Assembly: GCF_001261735.1 (NCBI RefSeq)
Contig: NZ_CVRP01000003.1
Location: 62,001 to 126,000 of the forward strand
Source of the DNA: Dysgonomonas sp. BGC7
GTDB lineage: Bacteria; Bacteroidota; Bacteroidia; Bacteroidales; Dysgonomonadaceae
Reading direction: 5' to 3'
DNA length: 64,000 nt
Position numbers and translations under genes: made by a program. Below the pieces are notes generated by a model. It saw nothing but the letters and a program-made list of their open reading frames with translations. It ran no database searches and was not told where the DNA came from. Shown here piece by piece: positions 9,564 through 18,398 of the stretch (position 1 is its first letter; each line of letters opens with the position of its first letter).

Positions 9564-10825
9564 CTATCGGGGAAGATAATGGACAACTGCCTGTCGTCAA
9601 CCTTTTTCTTTTTAGGCTCGGTCAGTATTTTGCGTACATATTCGGGAGTGGCCTCATTGACAGTGTACATAGGCAATTCGTTGCAAGTGATAAAGTACTG
9701 AGCTTTTTTCATTACCACTCCTATTTTCTTGAGATGCGAGGCATTGAGTCGTCCGTGCCTGCGTGAGGTTACAATAAATTGTGCCGACTTAACTCCTATG
9801 CCCGGTACCCGCAATATCATCGCATAATCGGCCTTATTGATGTCGACCGGAAAACTCTCAGGGTGGCGCAATGCCCACGATAATTTCGGATCTATCTCCA
9901 GATCGAGATCGGGGTACGAATCATCTACAATTTCATCGGCACGGTACTGATAGAAACGCATCAGCCAGTCTGCCTGATACAAGCGGTTTTCGCGTACCAA
10001 AGGTGCTTGCTTAAGAACAGGCAAACGCTTGTCGTAACTGTTTACAGGTATAAAACCCGAGTAATATACTCTGCGCATCTGCGTTTGCTGATAGAGAATA
10101 GACGAAACCCGAAGTATATCTTTATCACGCTCGTTGGTCGCTCCCACTATCATTTGTGTGCTTTGTCCTGCCGGCACAAAGCGGGGAGCTTTCTTAAACT
10201 TGCGGCGATCTTCTATACTTTGCATCATACCCTGCTGTATATATCGCATAGGCTTGTACACACTTCTGTGGTCTTTTTCGGGTGCAAGGAGCTTGAGATT
10301 AGCCTCAGTTGGTATTTCCAGATTCACACTCATACGATCGGCATATAGTCCGGCTTCGTTTACCAGTTCCTGACTACAACCCGGAATACTTTTCATATGT
10401 ATGTAGCCGTTGAAACGATGGACTGTACGCAAATCTTTTACGACTCTCACCATACGCTCCATAGTATAGTCCGGATTGTTTATCACACCCGAGCTAAGGA
10501 AAAGCCCTTCTATATAGTTGCGCCGATAAAATTCGATAGTGAGATCTACCAACTCTTGTACCGTAAATGTAGCTCGCCGAATATCGTTACTACGGCGATT
10601 GATACAATAAGCACAATCGTATATACAGAAATTGGTGAGCATAATTTTAAGGAGCGAAACACAACGTCCGTCTTCCGTAAAACTATGGCAGATACCCATT
10701 CCACCCACAGTATTGCCAAGCTCTCCGGCCTTGCCTTTGCGGATAGTTCCACTGGAGGAACAGGAAACATCGTACTTTGCCGATTCAGCCAGTGTTTTGA
10801 GTTTTTCGAGCACAATTTCGTTCAT
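9560..10825 (-). CDS. Putative DNA modification/repair radical SAM protein (TIGR03916)
   Basis: A 421-residue radical SAM enzyme. The iron-sulfur motif is C67-X3-C71-X2-C74 in MLTNFCIYDCAYCINRRSND. The TIM-barrel part extends to about residue 300, and a helix-hairpin-helix DNA-binding domain follows (DINKADYAMILRVPGIGVKS, about 324-343). The combination of a radical SAM core with HhH is what gives the family its proposed DNA role; the substrate is unknown. It is the first gene of a two-gene operon with the DUF4130 protein. An N-terminal cysteine cluster (C22, C46, C55) is also present. Confidence 0.9.
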   Translation of the reverse strand: MNEIVLEKLKTLAESAKYDVSCSSSGTIRKGKAGELGNTVGGMGICHSFTEDGRCVSLLKIMLTNFCIYDCAYCINRRSNDIRRATFTVQELVDLTIEFYRRNYIEGLFLSSGVINNPDYTMERMVRVVKDLRTVHRFNGYIHMKSIPGCSQELVNEAGLYADRMSVNLEIPTEANLKLLAPEKDHRSVYKPMRYIQQGMMQSIEDRRKFKKAPRFVPAGQSTQMIVGATNERDKDILRVSSILYQQTQMRRVYYSGFIPVNSYDKRLPVLKQAPLVRENRLYQADWLMRFYQYRADEIVDDSYPDLDLEIDPKLSWALRHPESFPVDINKADYAMILRVPGIGVKSAQFIVTSRRHGRLNASHLKKIGVVMKKAQYFITCNELPMYTVNEATPEYVRKILTEPKKKKVDDRQLSIIFPDR

Positions 10826-10961
10826 ACTATTACAAAGAAAGACATTTCCACCGATAGTCTAAAACAAAATATATTAAAAGAAGTATTCTTGTTGAAAACT
10901 CAACACAACAAACCATATAAACCTAATAATCAAACAAATGAAAGCTAAATTAAATTATAGA

Positions 10962-10993
10962 TTGCCAGAAATCACAACTTTTATTTACATTTG
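10962..10993 (+). promoter_or_regulatory. Promoter TTG-N21-TACATTTG
   Basis: TTG at 10962-10964 and TACATTTG at 10986-10993, separated by 21 bases. This is a full match to the Bacteroidetes -33/-7 pattern, 27 bases before the kinase ATG at 11020. It argues that 11020, not the ORF beginning at 10938, is the real gene start. Confidence 0.75.
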
Positions 10994-11019
10994 TATTTCG
11001 ATCATATCAATTACAATTT

Positions 11020-11859
11020 ATGATACTTATTGCAGATGGTGGTGCGACGAAGGTGGAATGGAGCCTTGCACACAGAGGGAAGGAGATAAAACGCGTTTTT
11101 ACCAAAGGTGCAAGCCCTTATTTTAGTACAAAAGAAGAAATAAGCAGCGAGATAAAGAATGTGCTCTTGCCTCAGCTAGAAGAGTATAAGATAGATGGTG
11201 TATATTTCTTTGGAGCCGGATGCAACTCTGCGCAAAAAAATAGAGTGATAGAAGACGCAATTAAAGAAAACATCGATACCCAAACGATAGAAATACAGAG
11301 TGACTTGTTTGGTGCGGCTAGAGGGCTGTGCGGAAATCAAGAAGGTATTGCCTGCATTCTGGGTACAGGTTCCAATTCGTGCCATTACAACGGTAAGGAG
11401 ATAGCAGACCACATACAGTCGCTAGGCTATATATTAGGCGATGAGGGCAGTGGCGCAGTTTTGGGACGAATGTTTATAAATATATGCTTAAAGAATTTAC
11501 TGCCTCAGCATATTAAAGAAGAGTTTCTGACAGAATACGGACTGGACACAATACTTATCCTCGACAAAGTGTACAGGCAACCTATGGCAAACCGTTTTCT
11601 GGCAAGCCTTTCTCCTTTCATTTTGCGGCATGCCGATGACGCAACCGTCCACAGCCTTATTACTCAAACATTCAAAGAGTTTTTCACTAAGAACGTGATG
11701 CAATATAAGTATGATTACACAAATAGGCCTGTACACTTTACAGGATCTGTCGCATACTATTATCGGGAAATACTTGCCCGGACAGCTAAAGATCTCAATA
11801 TTTGTATAGGACAAATAACCCGTTCGCCTATGGACGGACTTATTACCTATTATTCGTAA
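11020..11859 (+). CDS. BadF/BcrA-family ATPase, probable N-acetylhexosamine (GlcNAc/MurNAc) kinase
   Basis: An ASKHA-fold sugar kinase of 279 residues. MILIADGGATKVEWSLAHRG is the N-terminal phosphate-1 loop, GIACILGTGSNSCHYNG (about 109-125) the phosphate-2 loop, and LGYILGDEGSGAVLGRMFIN (about 135-154) the conserved motif of the BadF/N-acetylglucosamine kinase group. murQ follows after only 16 bases, so the likely role is phosphorylating amino sugars released from peptidoglycan, the MurK/NagK type of activity. GlcNAc and MurNAc cannot be told apart from sequence. An exact-consensus promoter lies directly upstream. Confidence 0.85.
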   Translation: MILIADGGATKVEWSLAHRGKEIKRVFTKGASPYFSTKEEISSEIKNVLLPQLEEYKIDGVYFFGAGCNSAQKNRVIEDAIKENIDTQTIEIQSDLFGAARGLCGNQEGIACILGTGSNSCHYNGKEIADHIQSLGYILGDEGSGAVLGRMFINICLKNLLPQHIKEEFLTEYGLDTILILDKVYRQPMANRFLASLSPFILRHADDATVHSLITQTFKEFFTKNVMQYKYDYTNRPVHFTGSVAYYYREILARTAKDLNICIGQITRSPMDGLITYYS

Positions 11860-11875
11860 AAATAAAGTATAGATT

Positions 11876-12700
11876 ATGACATTTATAAAAATAACAGAAC
11901 AAGCCTCTTTATATAATAATTTGGAAGACAAGCCTATATCCGAAATACTTACCGATATAAACAACGAGGATAAGAAAGTAGCTTTGGCTGTAGAAATGGC
12001 TATACCTCAGATAGAAAAGTTAGTCTCACAGATCGTTCCACGTATGCAGCAAGGCGGACGTATCTTCTATTTGGGTGCAGGCACAAGTGGGCGTCTGGGG
12101 GTATTGGACGCTTCGGAAATACCACCCACATTCGGTATGCCCGACACGTTGGTAATCGGTTTGATAGCCGGAGGAGAAAAAGCCCTGCGCAACCCTGTAG
12201 AGAAAGCTGAGGATAACATGACCGCCGGATGGGAAGAACTGGAAGCGCATAATGTGAATAGCAAAGATACGGTGATAGGTATCGCTGCTTCGGGTACTAC
12301 ACCCTATGTGATTGGAGCATTGCGCGAAGCACGTAAAAAAGGCATACTTACAGCCTCTATTTCGAGCAACCCAGACTCCCCCATAGCACAAGAAGCCGAA
12401 ATAGCCATCGAAATGATTGTAGGCCCGGAATATGTAACAGGCAGCTCGCGCATGAAGTCGGGCACAGGACAGAAGATGATTCTGAATATGATAACCACCT
12501 CTGTGATGATAAAACTAGGGCGGGTAAAAGGAAACAGAATGGTAAACATGCAATTGTCGAATGCAAAGCTGGTAGACAGAGGTACTCGTATGATTGTCGA
12601 CGAACTGGGTTTGGAATATACACAAGCCGAACGGCTGTTACTGCTTCACGGCTCGGTAAAAAAAGCAATCGAAACTTATAAAAAAGAAAATAAAACGTAA
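11876..12700 (+). CDS. murQ: N-acetylmuramic acid 6-phosphate etherase MurQ
   Basis: Cleaves the lactyl ether of MurNAc-6-phosphate to GlcNAc-6-phosphate and lactate; cytosolic peptidoglycan recycling. It has 274 residues, slightly shorter than the roughly 300 of E. coli MurQ. The SIS domain carries RIFYLGAGTSGRLGVLDASE (about 62-81), the family signature, including the catalytic Glu region. A second conserved block, EYVTGSSRMKSGTGQKMILN (about 184-203), follows. It is the second gene of the amino-sugar kinase operon, so phosphorylation and ether cleavage are co-expressed. No PTS MurP gene is adjacent, which fits a kinase-first route. A hairpin terminator follows. Confidence 0.95.
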   Translation: MTFIKITEQASLYNNLEDKPISEILTDINNEDKKVALAVEMAIPQIEKLVSQIVPRMQQGGRIFYLGAGTSGRLGVLDASEIPPTFGMPDTLVIGLIAGGEKALRNPVEKAEDNMTAGWEELEAHNVNSKDTVIGIAASGTTPYVIGALREARKKGILTASISSNPDSPIAQEAEIAIEMIVGPEYVTGSSRMKSGTGQKMILNMITTSVMIKLGRVKGNRMVNMQLSNAKLVDRGTRMIVDELGLEYTQAERLLLLHGSVKKAIETYKKENKT

Positions 12701-12741
12701 TTGTGCAAAATAATACTAAAACTATAAAAAATTATAACAAG

Positions 12742-12780
12742 CTCTTTCGTAAGGGCTTTTTTTCTATCTTTACGAAAGAG
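12742..12780 (+). terminator. Hairpin terminator after murQ, overlapping a promoter-like box
   Basis: Perfect 11-base inverted repeat CTCTTTCGTAA (12742-12752) / TTACGAAAGAG (12770-12780) followed by TTTTTTATTT, a classic intrinsic terminator on the plus strand. A TATCTTTA box (12765-12772), a variant -7 element, lies across the loop and right arm and could start the next mRNA. Confidence 0.7.
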
Positions 12781-12807
12781 TTTTTTATTTATAAACCTAA
12801 AATCAAT

Positions 12808-14097
12808 ATGAAATTAATCACTAAAAATTTTACGGCAAAAGGATTGCTGGTATCCGGCCTTATTCTGGCAGCATCCTTAACTTCTTGCGGTGGTGAAAAA
12901 CAAAATGCCCTAACCGAACAGGAAAAAGCAGAAGGCTGGCAATTACTATTTGACGGAACAACAATGACAGGTTGGCGCGACTACAACGGTACATCTCTTA
13001 CCGAACCCTGGCACGTAGTAGATGGTTGCATACAAGCCAAGGGAGACGGCAGCGATTCTAACGGATATATTGTTACGGACAAGGAATATGAGAACTTCGA
13101 ACTTTCGTGGGATTGGAAACTGTCGAAAGGTGGCAATAGCGGTATGCTTTACCATGTTGTAGAACGTCCTCAATATAAAGTTCCATACGTAACAGGCCCC
13201 GAATATCAGCTGATAGACGAGCCTAACTTCCCTGAGCCGCTGGAGCCTTGGCAACGACTGGGTGTAGACTATGCAATGTACTTACCGGATACTACCAAAA
13301 TGAAAGTAAATCCGCAAGGTGAATGGAACAACTCGAAAATAGTATTCGACAACGGACATGTAGAGCATTGGCTCAATGGTGTAAAGATTCTGGAATTTGA
13401 AGCATGGACAGATGACTGGTACGCAAGAAAGCATAGCGGTAAATGGACAAATGCTCCTGAATATGGTTTAGCAAAAAAAGGAGTTCTTTGTTTGCAAGAT
13501 CATGGCTATCCTGCATCTTTCCGCAATATAAAGGTAAAAGAGCTTCCGCGCAAAAACAGCGAAATCAGCCTGTTTAACGGAACAGACCTTCACGGATGGG
13601 ATGTTTACGGAACAGAAAAATGGTATGTAAAAGACGGACTGCTGATTTGTGAAAGCGGACCAGACAAAAAATATGGCTATCTAGCCACACGTGAATACTA
13701 TAACGACTTCGACCTTACAGTAGAATTTAAGCAAGAAGCCGATGGTAATTCAGGAGTATTTATCCGCTCGTTTATCGAAGAAGACGTTAAAGTTAACGGA
13801 TGGCAGGTAGAAGTTGCTCCAAAAGGACATGGCACAGGCGGCATATATGAGTCGTACGGACGTGGATGGCTGATAGAAGTACCGAAAGAAAAAGAAGAGT
13901 TTCTGAAAGTAGGAGACTGGAATACTATGCGTATTTTGGTTCAGGGCAATAAAGTTACCACATGGCTCAATGGCAATCAGATGGTAGAGCTAGATGACGA
14001 ACAAATAGGTAAAGGACAAGGACGCATAGCTTTGCAAATCCATGATGGGGGAGGCATTAAAGTTTTATGGCGCAACCTTAATCTGAAAACACTATAA
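12808..14097 (+). CDS. Lipoprotein with two DUF1080 (3-keto-disaccharide hydrolase-like) domains
   Basis: The start is MKLITKNFTAKGLLVSGLIL at 12808; a longer in-frame ORF start at 12703 would place a terminator hairpin inside the gene. The lipobox LTSC is at about residues 25-28, so the 429-residue product is a lipoprotein. Two concanavalin-like DUF1080 (PF06439) domains lie in tandem: about 40-245 (GWQLLFDGTTMTGWRDY, GNSGMLYHVVE) and about 250-428 (SLFNGTDLHGWDVYG, GNSGVFIRSFIEE). Family members act on or bind glycosides, including 3-keto-sugars. The substrate here is unknown. A strong terminator follows. Confidence 0.9.
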   Translation: MKLITKNFTAKGLLVSGLILAASLTSCGGEKQNALTEQEKAEGWQLLFDGTTMTGWRDYNGTSLTEPWHVVDGCIQAKGDGSDSNGYIVTDKEYENFELSWDWKLSKGGNSGMLYHVVERPQYKVPYVTGPEYQLIDEPNFPEPLEPWQRLGVDYAMYLPDTTKMKVNPQGEWNNSKIVFDNGHVEHWLNGVKILEFEAWTDDWYARKHSGKWTNAPEYGLAKKGVLCLQDHGYPASFRNIKVKELPRKNSEISLFNGTDLHGWDVYGTEKWYVKDGLLICESGPDKKYGYLATREYYNDFDLTVEFKQEADGNSGVFIRSFIEEDVKVNGWQVEVAPKGHGTGGIYESYGRGWLIEVPKEKEEFLKVGDWNTMRILVQGNKVTTWLNGNQMVELDDEQIGKGQGRIALQIHDGGGIKVLWRNLNLKTL

Positions 14098-14115
14098 TAA
14101 TTTAGAATTCCATTA

Positions 14116-14159
14116 TAAACAAAGAGGTTACCAACGATTATTGGTAACCTCTTTGTTTA
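14116..14159 (+). terminator. Strong intrinsic terminator
   Basis: 19-base perfect stem (14116-14134 with 14141-14159) around a CGATTA loop, rich in A at the 5' foot and T at the 3' foot, just after the DUF1080 gene. Confidence 0.85.
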
Positions 14160-14211
14160 TATATAAATCACTGCTTACTTTTTTACACTCTCTTACATTA
14201 TAAAATATTTT

Positions 14212-14232
14212 AAATGCGAATAATTTGCATTT
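14212..14232. promoter_or_regulatory. 21-base palindrome, candidate PerR/Fur-type operator
   Basis: AAATGCGAATA-ATTTGCATTT: nine of ten base pairs symmetric about 14222. It is placed 43 bases before the start of a Fur-family regulator gene and has the AATAATT core common in Fur/PerR boxes. Position and symmetry suggest autoregulation; binding is inferred. Confidence 0.55.
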
Positions 14233-14274
14233 GAGAGTAATTTGTATTTACTTTATAGAAAATATAAGAGACAG

Positions 14275-14730
14275 ATGGACGTAACCAACATAATAAAGAA
14301 TGCCGGACTAAAAATAACTCCACAACGTAGAATCGTTTATGAGGTAATGACAAAATTAGGGCATGGTACAATAGATGAAGTAATATCGGAAGTACAAAAA
14401 CAAAATCCTAACATTACAATATCTACAGTCTACCGTATATTAGACTCTTTTTGCGAAGTAAAATTATTATCCCGAGTCAACCACCCTAACGGTAAGTGTT
14501 ATATAGATATAACACCATCAGATCATCACCACATATTTACAGACGAAGAGTTGATAGACTACACAGACCCGGAACTAACCGAATTAATCAAGAGGTATTT
14601 GGACGAGAAACTATGTAAGAAATTAGATATTGATAAAATATCTGTACAAATAATTGCAAACCTAAAAAAATCGAATGATCATGGAAAAGAAGAAGAAAAT
14701 GACAACAGCTTCGGGACGTCCTGTAGCTGA
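14275..14730 (+). CDS. Fur-family regulator, PerR-like, lacking the Cys4 zinc site
   Basis: A 151-residue winged-helix metalloregulator; the start [19 protein letters not shown] was chosen because this is the usual family opening, although the frame is open 33 bases further. The DNA-binding helix is in [14 protein letters not shown] (about 46-59). Aligned to Bacillus PerR by eye, the regulatory metal ligands are all present: H30, D78, H84, H86 and D95, in the segment DITPSDHHH. The two CxxC pairs that hold structural zinc in PerR and Fur are missing; FTDEEL stands where CENCGK would be, two residues shorter. Its last 56 bases overlap the catalase gene, implying co-transcription and peroxide-responsive control. 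Confidence 0.85.
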   Translation: MDVTNIIKNAGLKITPQRRIVYEVMTKLGHGTIDEVISEVQKQNPNITISTVYRILDSFCEVKLLSRVNHPNGKCYIDITPSDHHHIFTDEELIDYTDPELTELIKRYLDEKLCKKLDIDKISVQIIANLKKSNDHGKEEENDNSFGTSCS

Positions 14731-16150
14731 CAATCAAAATGTTCAGACAGCCGGTCAGAGAGGTCCTGTCCTCTTGCAGGATCCCTGGTATTTAGAAAAG
14801 CTTGCACACTTCGATCGCGAAGTAATACCTGAACGGCGTATGCATGCTAAAGGATCGGGAGCATACGGTACATTCACCGTAACCCACGACATCACAAGGT
14901 TTACCCGTGCTTCTATATTTGCAGAAGTGGGTAAAAAGACAGAATGCTTCTTACGCTTTTCAACCGTAGCGGGAGAACGGGGTGCTGCCGATGCAGAACG
15001 CGATATACGAGGTTTTGCCATGAAATTTTATACTGATGCCGGCAACTGGGATCTTGTAGGCAATAATACGCCTGTATTCTTTTTGCGCGACCCTCTGAAA
15101 TTTCCTGACTTAAACCATGTTGTAAAACGAGATCCTCGTACCAATCTGCACAGTGCAAACAGTAATTGGGATTTTTGGACTCTTTTGCCGGAAGCGCTCC
15201 ATCAAGTTACCATAACAATGAGTGATCGGGGAATACCATATTCTTATCGCCATATGCACGGATTCGGAAGCCATACATTTAGCTTTATCAATAAAGATAA
15301 TGTAAGAACTTGGGTAAAGTTCCATCTTAAAACATTGCAGGGGATCAAAAATCTGACCGATGAAGAATCCGCAGCCATTATAGCCAAAGACAGAGAATCG
15401 CACCAACGGGATTTATATTATGCCATAGAGAACGGAGACTATCCTCGCTGGGAATTCAAAATACAGGTTATGACCGAAGAGCAAGCCGACAATTATAGAA
15501 TCAATCCTTTCGACCTCACAAAGGTATGGTCTCATAAAGAATTCCCTCTGATCGATGTCGGTATATTAGAACTCAACAGAAATCCTGAGAACTATTTTGC
15601 AGAAGTAGAACAATCTGCTTTCAATCCGATGAACGTGGTTGATGGCATTGGTTTTTCTCCCGACAAAATGTTGCAAGGACGTTTGTTCTCGTACAGAGAT
15701 GCACAAAACTATCGGTTGGGAGTAAATCATTCTCAAATTCCGGTAAACCAACCCCGCTGTCCTTTCCACTCCTATCATCGAGACGGAGCAATGCGTGTAG
15801 ATGGCAATCATGGTTCTACACTCGGGTATGAACCAAACAGCTATGGAGAATGGCAGGACAACCCTGAGCTGAAAGAGCCACCGTTGAAGATACATGGCGA
15901 TGCTTTCAACTACAACGAAAGAGAGTACGACGATGACTACTACAGTCAACCGGGAGATTTATTCCGCCTGATGTCATCACAGCAACAACAAGTTCTTTTC
16001 AAAAACACAGCCGCAAATATGGGCGACTCGGAACTGTTTATAAAGCAGCGTCATGTAAGAAACTGCTACAAGGCTGATCCTGCTTACGGAAAAGGTGTTG
16101 CCGATGCACTAGGGATTTCACTCGAAGATGCGTTAAAGTCGACAAGATGA
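14675..16150 (+). CDS. katA: Monofunctional heme catalase
   Basis: Decomposes hydrogen peroxide to water and oxygen; cytosolic tetramer. It has 491 residues, the size of small-subunit clade-3 catalases. The distal-site motif [20 protein letters not shown] (about 49-68) contains the catalytic His, [12 protein letters not shown] (about 128-139) the distal Asn, and [14 protein letters not shown] (about 334-347) the proximal heme-ligand Tyr. Three in-frame ATGs (14675, 14681, 14699) precede the conserved region; the first is listed. All lie inside the upstream regulator gene, so translation is probably coupled. The candidate palindromic operator before the regulator would control both genes. Confidence 0.95.
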   Translation: MIMEKKKKMTTASGRPVADNQNVQTAGQRGPVLLQDPWYLEKLAHFDREVIPERRMHAKGSGAYGTFTVTHDITRFTRASIFAEVGKKTECFLRFSTVAGERGAADAERDIRGFAMKFYTDAGNWDLVGNNTPVFFLRDPLKFPDLNHVVKRDPRTNLHSANSNWDFWTLLPEALHQVTITMSDRGIPYSYRHMHGFGSHTFSFINKDNVRTWVKFHLKTLQGIKNLTDEESAAIIAKDRESHQRDLYYAIENGDYPRWEFKIQVMTEEQADNYRINPFDLTKVWSHKEFPLIDVGILELNRNPENYFAEVEQSAFNPMNVVDGIGFSPDKMLQGRLFSYRDAQNYRLGVNHSQIPVNQPRCPFHSYHRDGAMRVDGNHGSTLGYEPNSYGEWQDNPELKEPPLKIHGDAFNYNEREYDDDYYSQPGDLFRLMSSQQQQVLFKNTAANMGDSELFIKQRHVRNCYKADPAYGKGVADALGISLEDALKSTR

Positions 16151-16177
16151 CAATAGAATAGTCAGAATAGTGTAAAA

Positions 16178-16210
16178 AAAAGAGGATACCCACAATGGAT
16201 ATCCTCTTTT
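16178..16210. terminator. Bidirectional hairpin terminator
   Basis: AAAAGAGGATA / TATCCTCTTTT arms (11 pairs, plus an inner CC/GG) around ACAAT, between the convergent catalase and flotillin genes. Confidence 0.8.
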
Positions 16211-16232
16211 CTATTTATAGACTTCAGGCTAT

Positions 16233-17786
16233 TTACTTAGCCTTTTTGTCGTCTTCTTTTTTATTGTCAGCCAAAGGTATAGTTATATTATTATCTTTTT
16301 CGGCCTCGCCTTTAAGGAAAGAAGGAAGGTTCATTCCTGCCATGTTGAACAAGTCGTTCAATGGAGGAACAGACTTCATCAGTCCCGACACAAAATTGGC
16401 TGTAGTAGTATTACCATTTGCAGCACCGCCTGCCGAATCCCATACTGTAACCTTATCAATTTTGATATTTTTGATTGCTTCCACCTGAGTTTTCACCAGT
16501 TCAGGAAGTTTCTCTATCAATAGTAATTGATATGCAGCTACAGGATCACCATTTGCAGCATTAACCACTCCTTTGTAACCATCAGCCTGTTTAGATAGTA
16601 TTTCGAACAAACCACGGGCCTCTGCATCCATTTTTGCAAATATTGCATCAGCTTCCCCTCGGGCTTGCTCTCTCATGCGCTCGGCTACAGCCTGAGCTTC
16701 GATAATTACTTTTTGCTTTTCTATTTCGGCAGGTACAACCACGTTTGCTATCTGAGTAGAACGTTCTCTTTCAGAACGGGCAAGCTCGGCTTTTTGCTCT
16801 GCCTGATATGCTTCTTCGAGAGCTTTTGCCTGTTGCACTTTTTCTGCTGCAACAGCTATACGAGCTGCTTCCGCTTCTTTCTCACGGCGAAGAGCATCTG
16901 ATCCTGCAATTTCGATTTTTGCACCATTCTCTCCTTTTACGGCTATGGCGTTGGCTTCGGCAGTCTTCACACGGGTATCTCTGCTTGCTTCCGCCTTACC
17001 GATAGATTCGTCACGGAAAGCTCCGGCTATGCTTACTTCTTTATCCTTTTGGGCTATGGCTACCTGCACATCACGATCACGATGAGTTTCTGCAATTCTC
17101 ACATCACGATCTCTGTCGGCAGATGCTTTACCTGTTTCCCCCATTTTTTCTTGTTCGGCAACACTAACTTTGGCTTCGTTGATCGCCTTTGCAGCCGCTT
17201 CTTTACCTAAAGCATCGATATATCCAGACTCATCGTTGATATCCGTTACGTTTACGTTTATCAGTTTCAAGCCAATTTTACGAAGTTCTGTATCAACGTT
17301 TTTCGCGATATTATCTAAGAATTTGTCACGGTCAGAGTTGATCTCTTCAATCATCATAGTAGCAATAACCAGACGCAACTGTCCGAACAATATATCATTA
17401 GCCACTTCTTTTATTTGTGCTGTAGTAAGTCCAAGAAGTCTTTCTGCCGCATTGTTCATGTTCTCTTTCTCGGTAGAAATCGCAATAGTAAAGCGACAAG
17501 GAACATCGACACGGATATTTTGTTTACTCAACGCACTTGTCAGATTGGCCTCGATAGATATCGGTTTCAGATCAAGATATGCATAATCCTGAACTACCGG
17601 CCAAATGAATGCGCCACCACCATGTATACACTTGGCAGATGCACCTCCGGTTCGTCCATATACTACCAAAATTTTGTCTGACGGGCATCGTTTGTATCTC
17701 GACGTCATGGCCAAGACTACGACGATTACCACTACGACAAGAACCACGACAATTGTAGCTCCTCCTCCTAATAATCCTTCAATCAT
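16233..17786 (-). CDS. Flotillin-like SPFH membrane scaffold protein
   Basis: 517 residues. It has an N-terminal membrane segment (ATIVVVLVVVVIVVVLAM, about 9-26), then an SPFH/Band-7 domain (about 30-200), then a long Ala/Glu/Lys-rich coiled coil (about 200-430; for example EAEAARIAVAAEKVQQAKAL), as in flotillin and YqiK. Flotillins oligomerise in membrane microdomains and organise signalling or transport complexes. The NfeD-like partner gene lies immediately upstream in the same operon, the standard pairing. The C-terminal tail is charged and ends DNKKEDDKKAK. Substrate proteins are not predictable. Confidence 0.9.
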   Translation of the reverse strand: MIEGLLGGGATIVVVLVVVVIVVVLAMTSRYKRCPSDKILVVYGRTGGASAKCIHGGGAFIWPVVQDYAYLDLKPISIEANLTSALSKQNIRVDVPCRFTIAISTEKENMNNAAERLLGLTTAQIKEVANDILFGQLRLVIATMMIEEINSDRDKFLDNIAKNVDTELRKIGLKLINVNVTDINDESGYIDALGKEAAAKAINEAKVSVAEQEKMGETGKASADRDRDVRIAETHRDRDVQVAIAQKDKEVSIAGAFRDESIGKAEASRDTRVKTAEANAIAVKGENGAKIEIAGSDALRREKEAEAARIAVAAEKVQQAKALEEAYQAEQKAELARSERERSTQIANVVVPAEIEKQKVIIEAQAVAERMREQARGEADAIFAKMDAEARGLFEILSKQADGYKGVVNAANGDPVAAYQLLLIEKLPELVKTQVEAIKNIKIDKVTVWDSAGGAANGNTTTANFVSGLMKSVPPLNDLFNMAGMNLPSFLKGEAEKDNNITIPLADNKKEDDKKAK

Positions 17787-17822
17787 AGTTTTAATTTAAA
17801 TTTATGTAAGACAATTAATTTT

Positions 17823-18398
17823 TTATTCATTTATCGGAGCAACGACCAATATACCGCCTTCTACAGCCTGTATTTTGACCAAAGTTCCACTTTTCAAATC
17901 TTTGTCGCCTGCTGTCATTGCAGGAAGCTCGTGAGTAGAGCCTTTTACACTAACAAAGATTTTACCTTTCCCCGCTTTAGATGCAGGAATATTCATATAC
18001 ACATCGGCAGTCTTGCCAACAGTATCTTCTATATCGAATGTATTATCTTCCGAAAGCCTCATCAATATCCTCATCAGAAAGAAAAAGACTGCAATAAACA
18101 ATAATCCAACCAGAAGGGCAACTATTCCCAAAAAGACTTTATTACTGATCACAGGATACAATGATGCTCCTGTCCAGCCAAATCCGAGTAAGAAATTGAT
18201 GAGATTCCTCAACGAAAATAACTGAAAAGGATGATCTCCTCCATCCAGATTACCATCAAAATCAGCATCGACTCCCGTATCGGTATCGGCACCGATAAAA
18301 GTCATAATAGTCTGTATGATGAAAATGACACTTGCACCAATGGCTATATACCAATAAAATTGCTGCCCGCTGTCCATACTTTCGAAAAACTCTTTCAT
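17823..18398 (-). CDS. NfeD-like membrane protein with OB-fold domain
   Basis: 191 residues. It has three predicted transmembrane segments (about 16-36, 72-90, 92-112) and a C-terminal soluble beta domain from about 125 (DIEDTVGKTADVYMNIPASK, then GTLVKIQAVEGGILVVAPI) that matches the NfeD OB-fold family. NfeD-type proteins are encoded next to SPFH proteins and are thought to help assemble or regulate the membrane scaffold; there is no protease domain, so this is the short form. It is first in the operon, 36 bases before the flotillin gene, under a full-consensus promoter. Confidence 0.85.
   Translation of the reverse strand: MKEFFESMDSGQQFYWYIAIGASVIFIIQTIMTFIGADTDTGVDADFDGNLDGGDHPFQLFSLRNLINFLLGFGWTGASLYPVISNKVFLGIVALLVGLLFIAVFFFLMRILMRLSEDNTFDIEDTVGKTADVYMNIPASKAGKGKIFVSVKGSTHELPAMTAGDKDLKSGTLVKIQAVEGGILVVAPINE

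Noticed and set aside
10938-11019. Frame opening before the amino-sugar kinase
   Set aside because: It is in another frame, crosses a full-consensus promoter and encodes no recognisable product.
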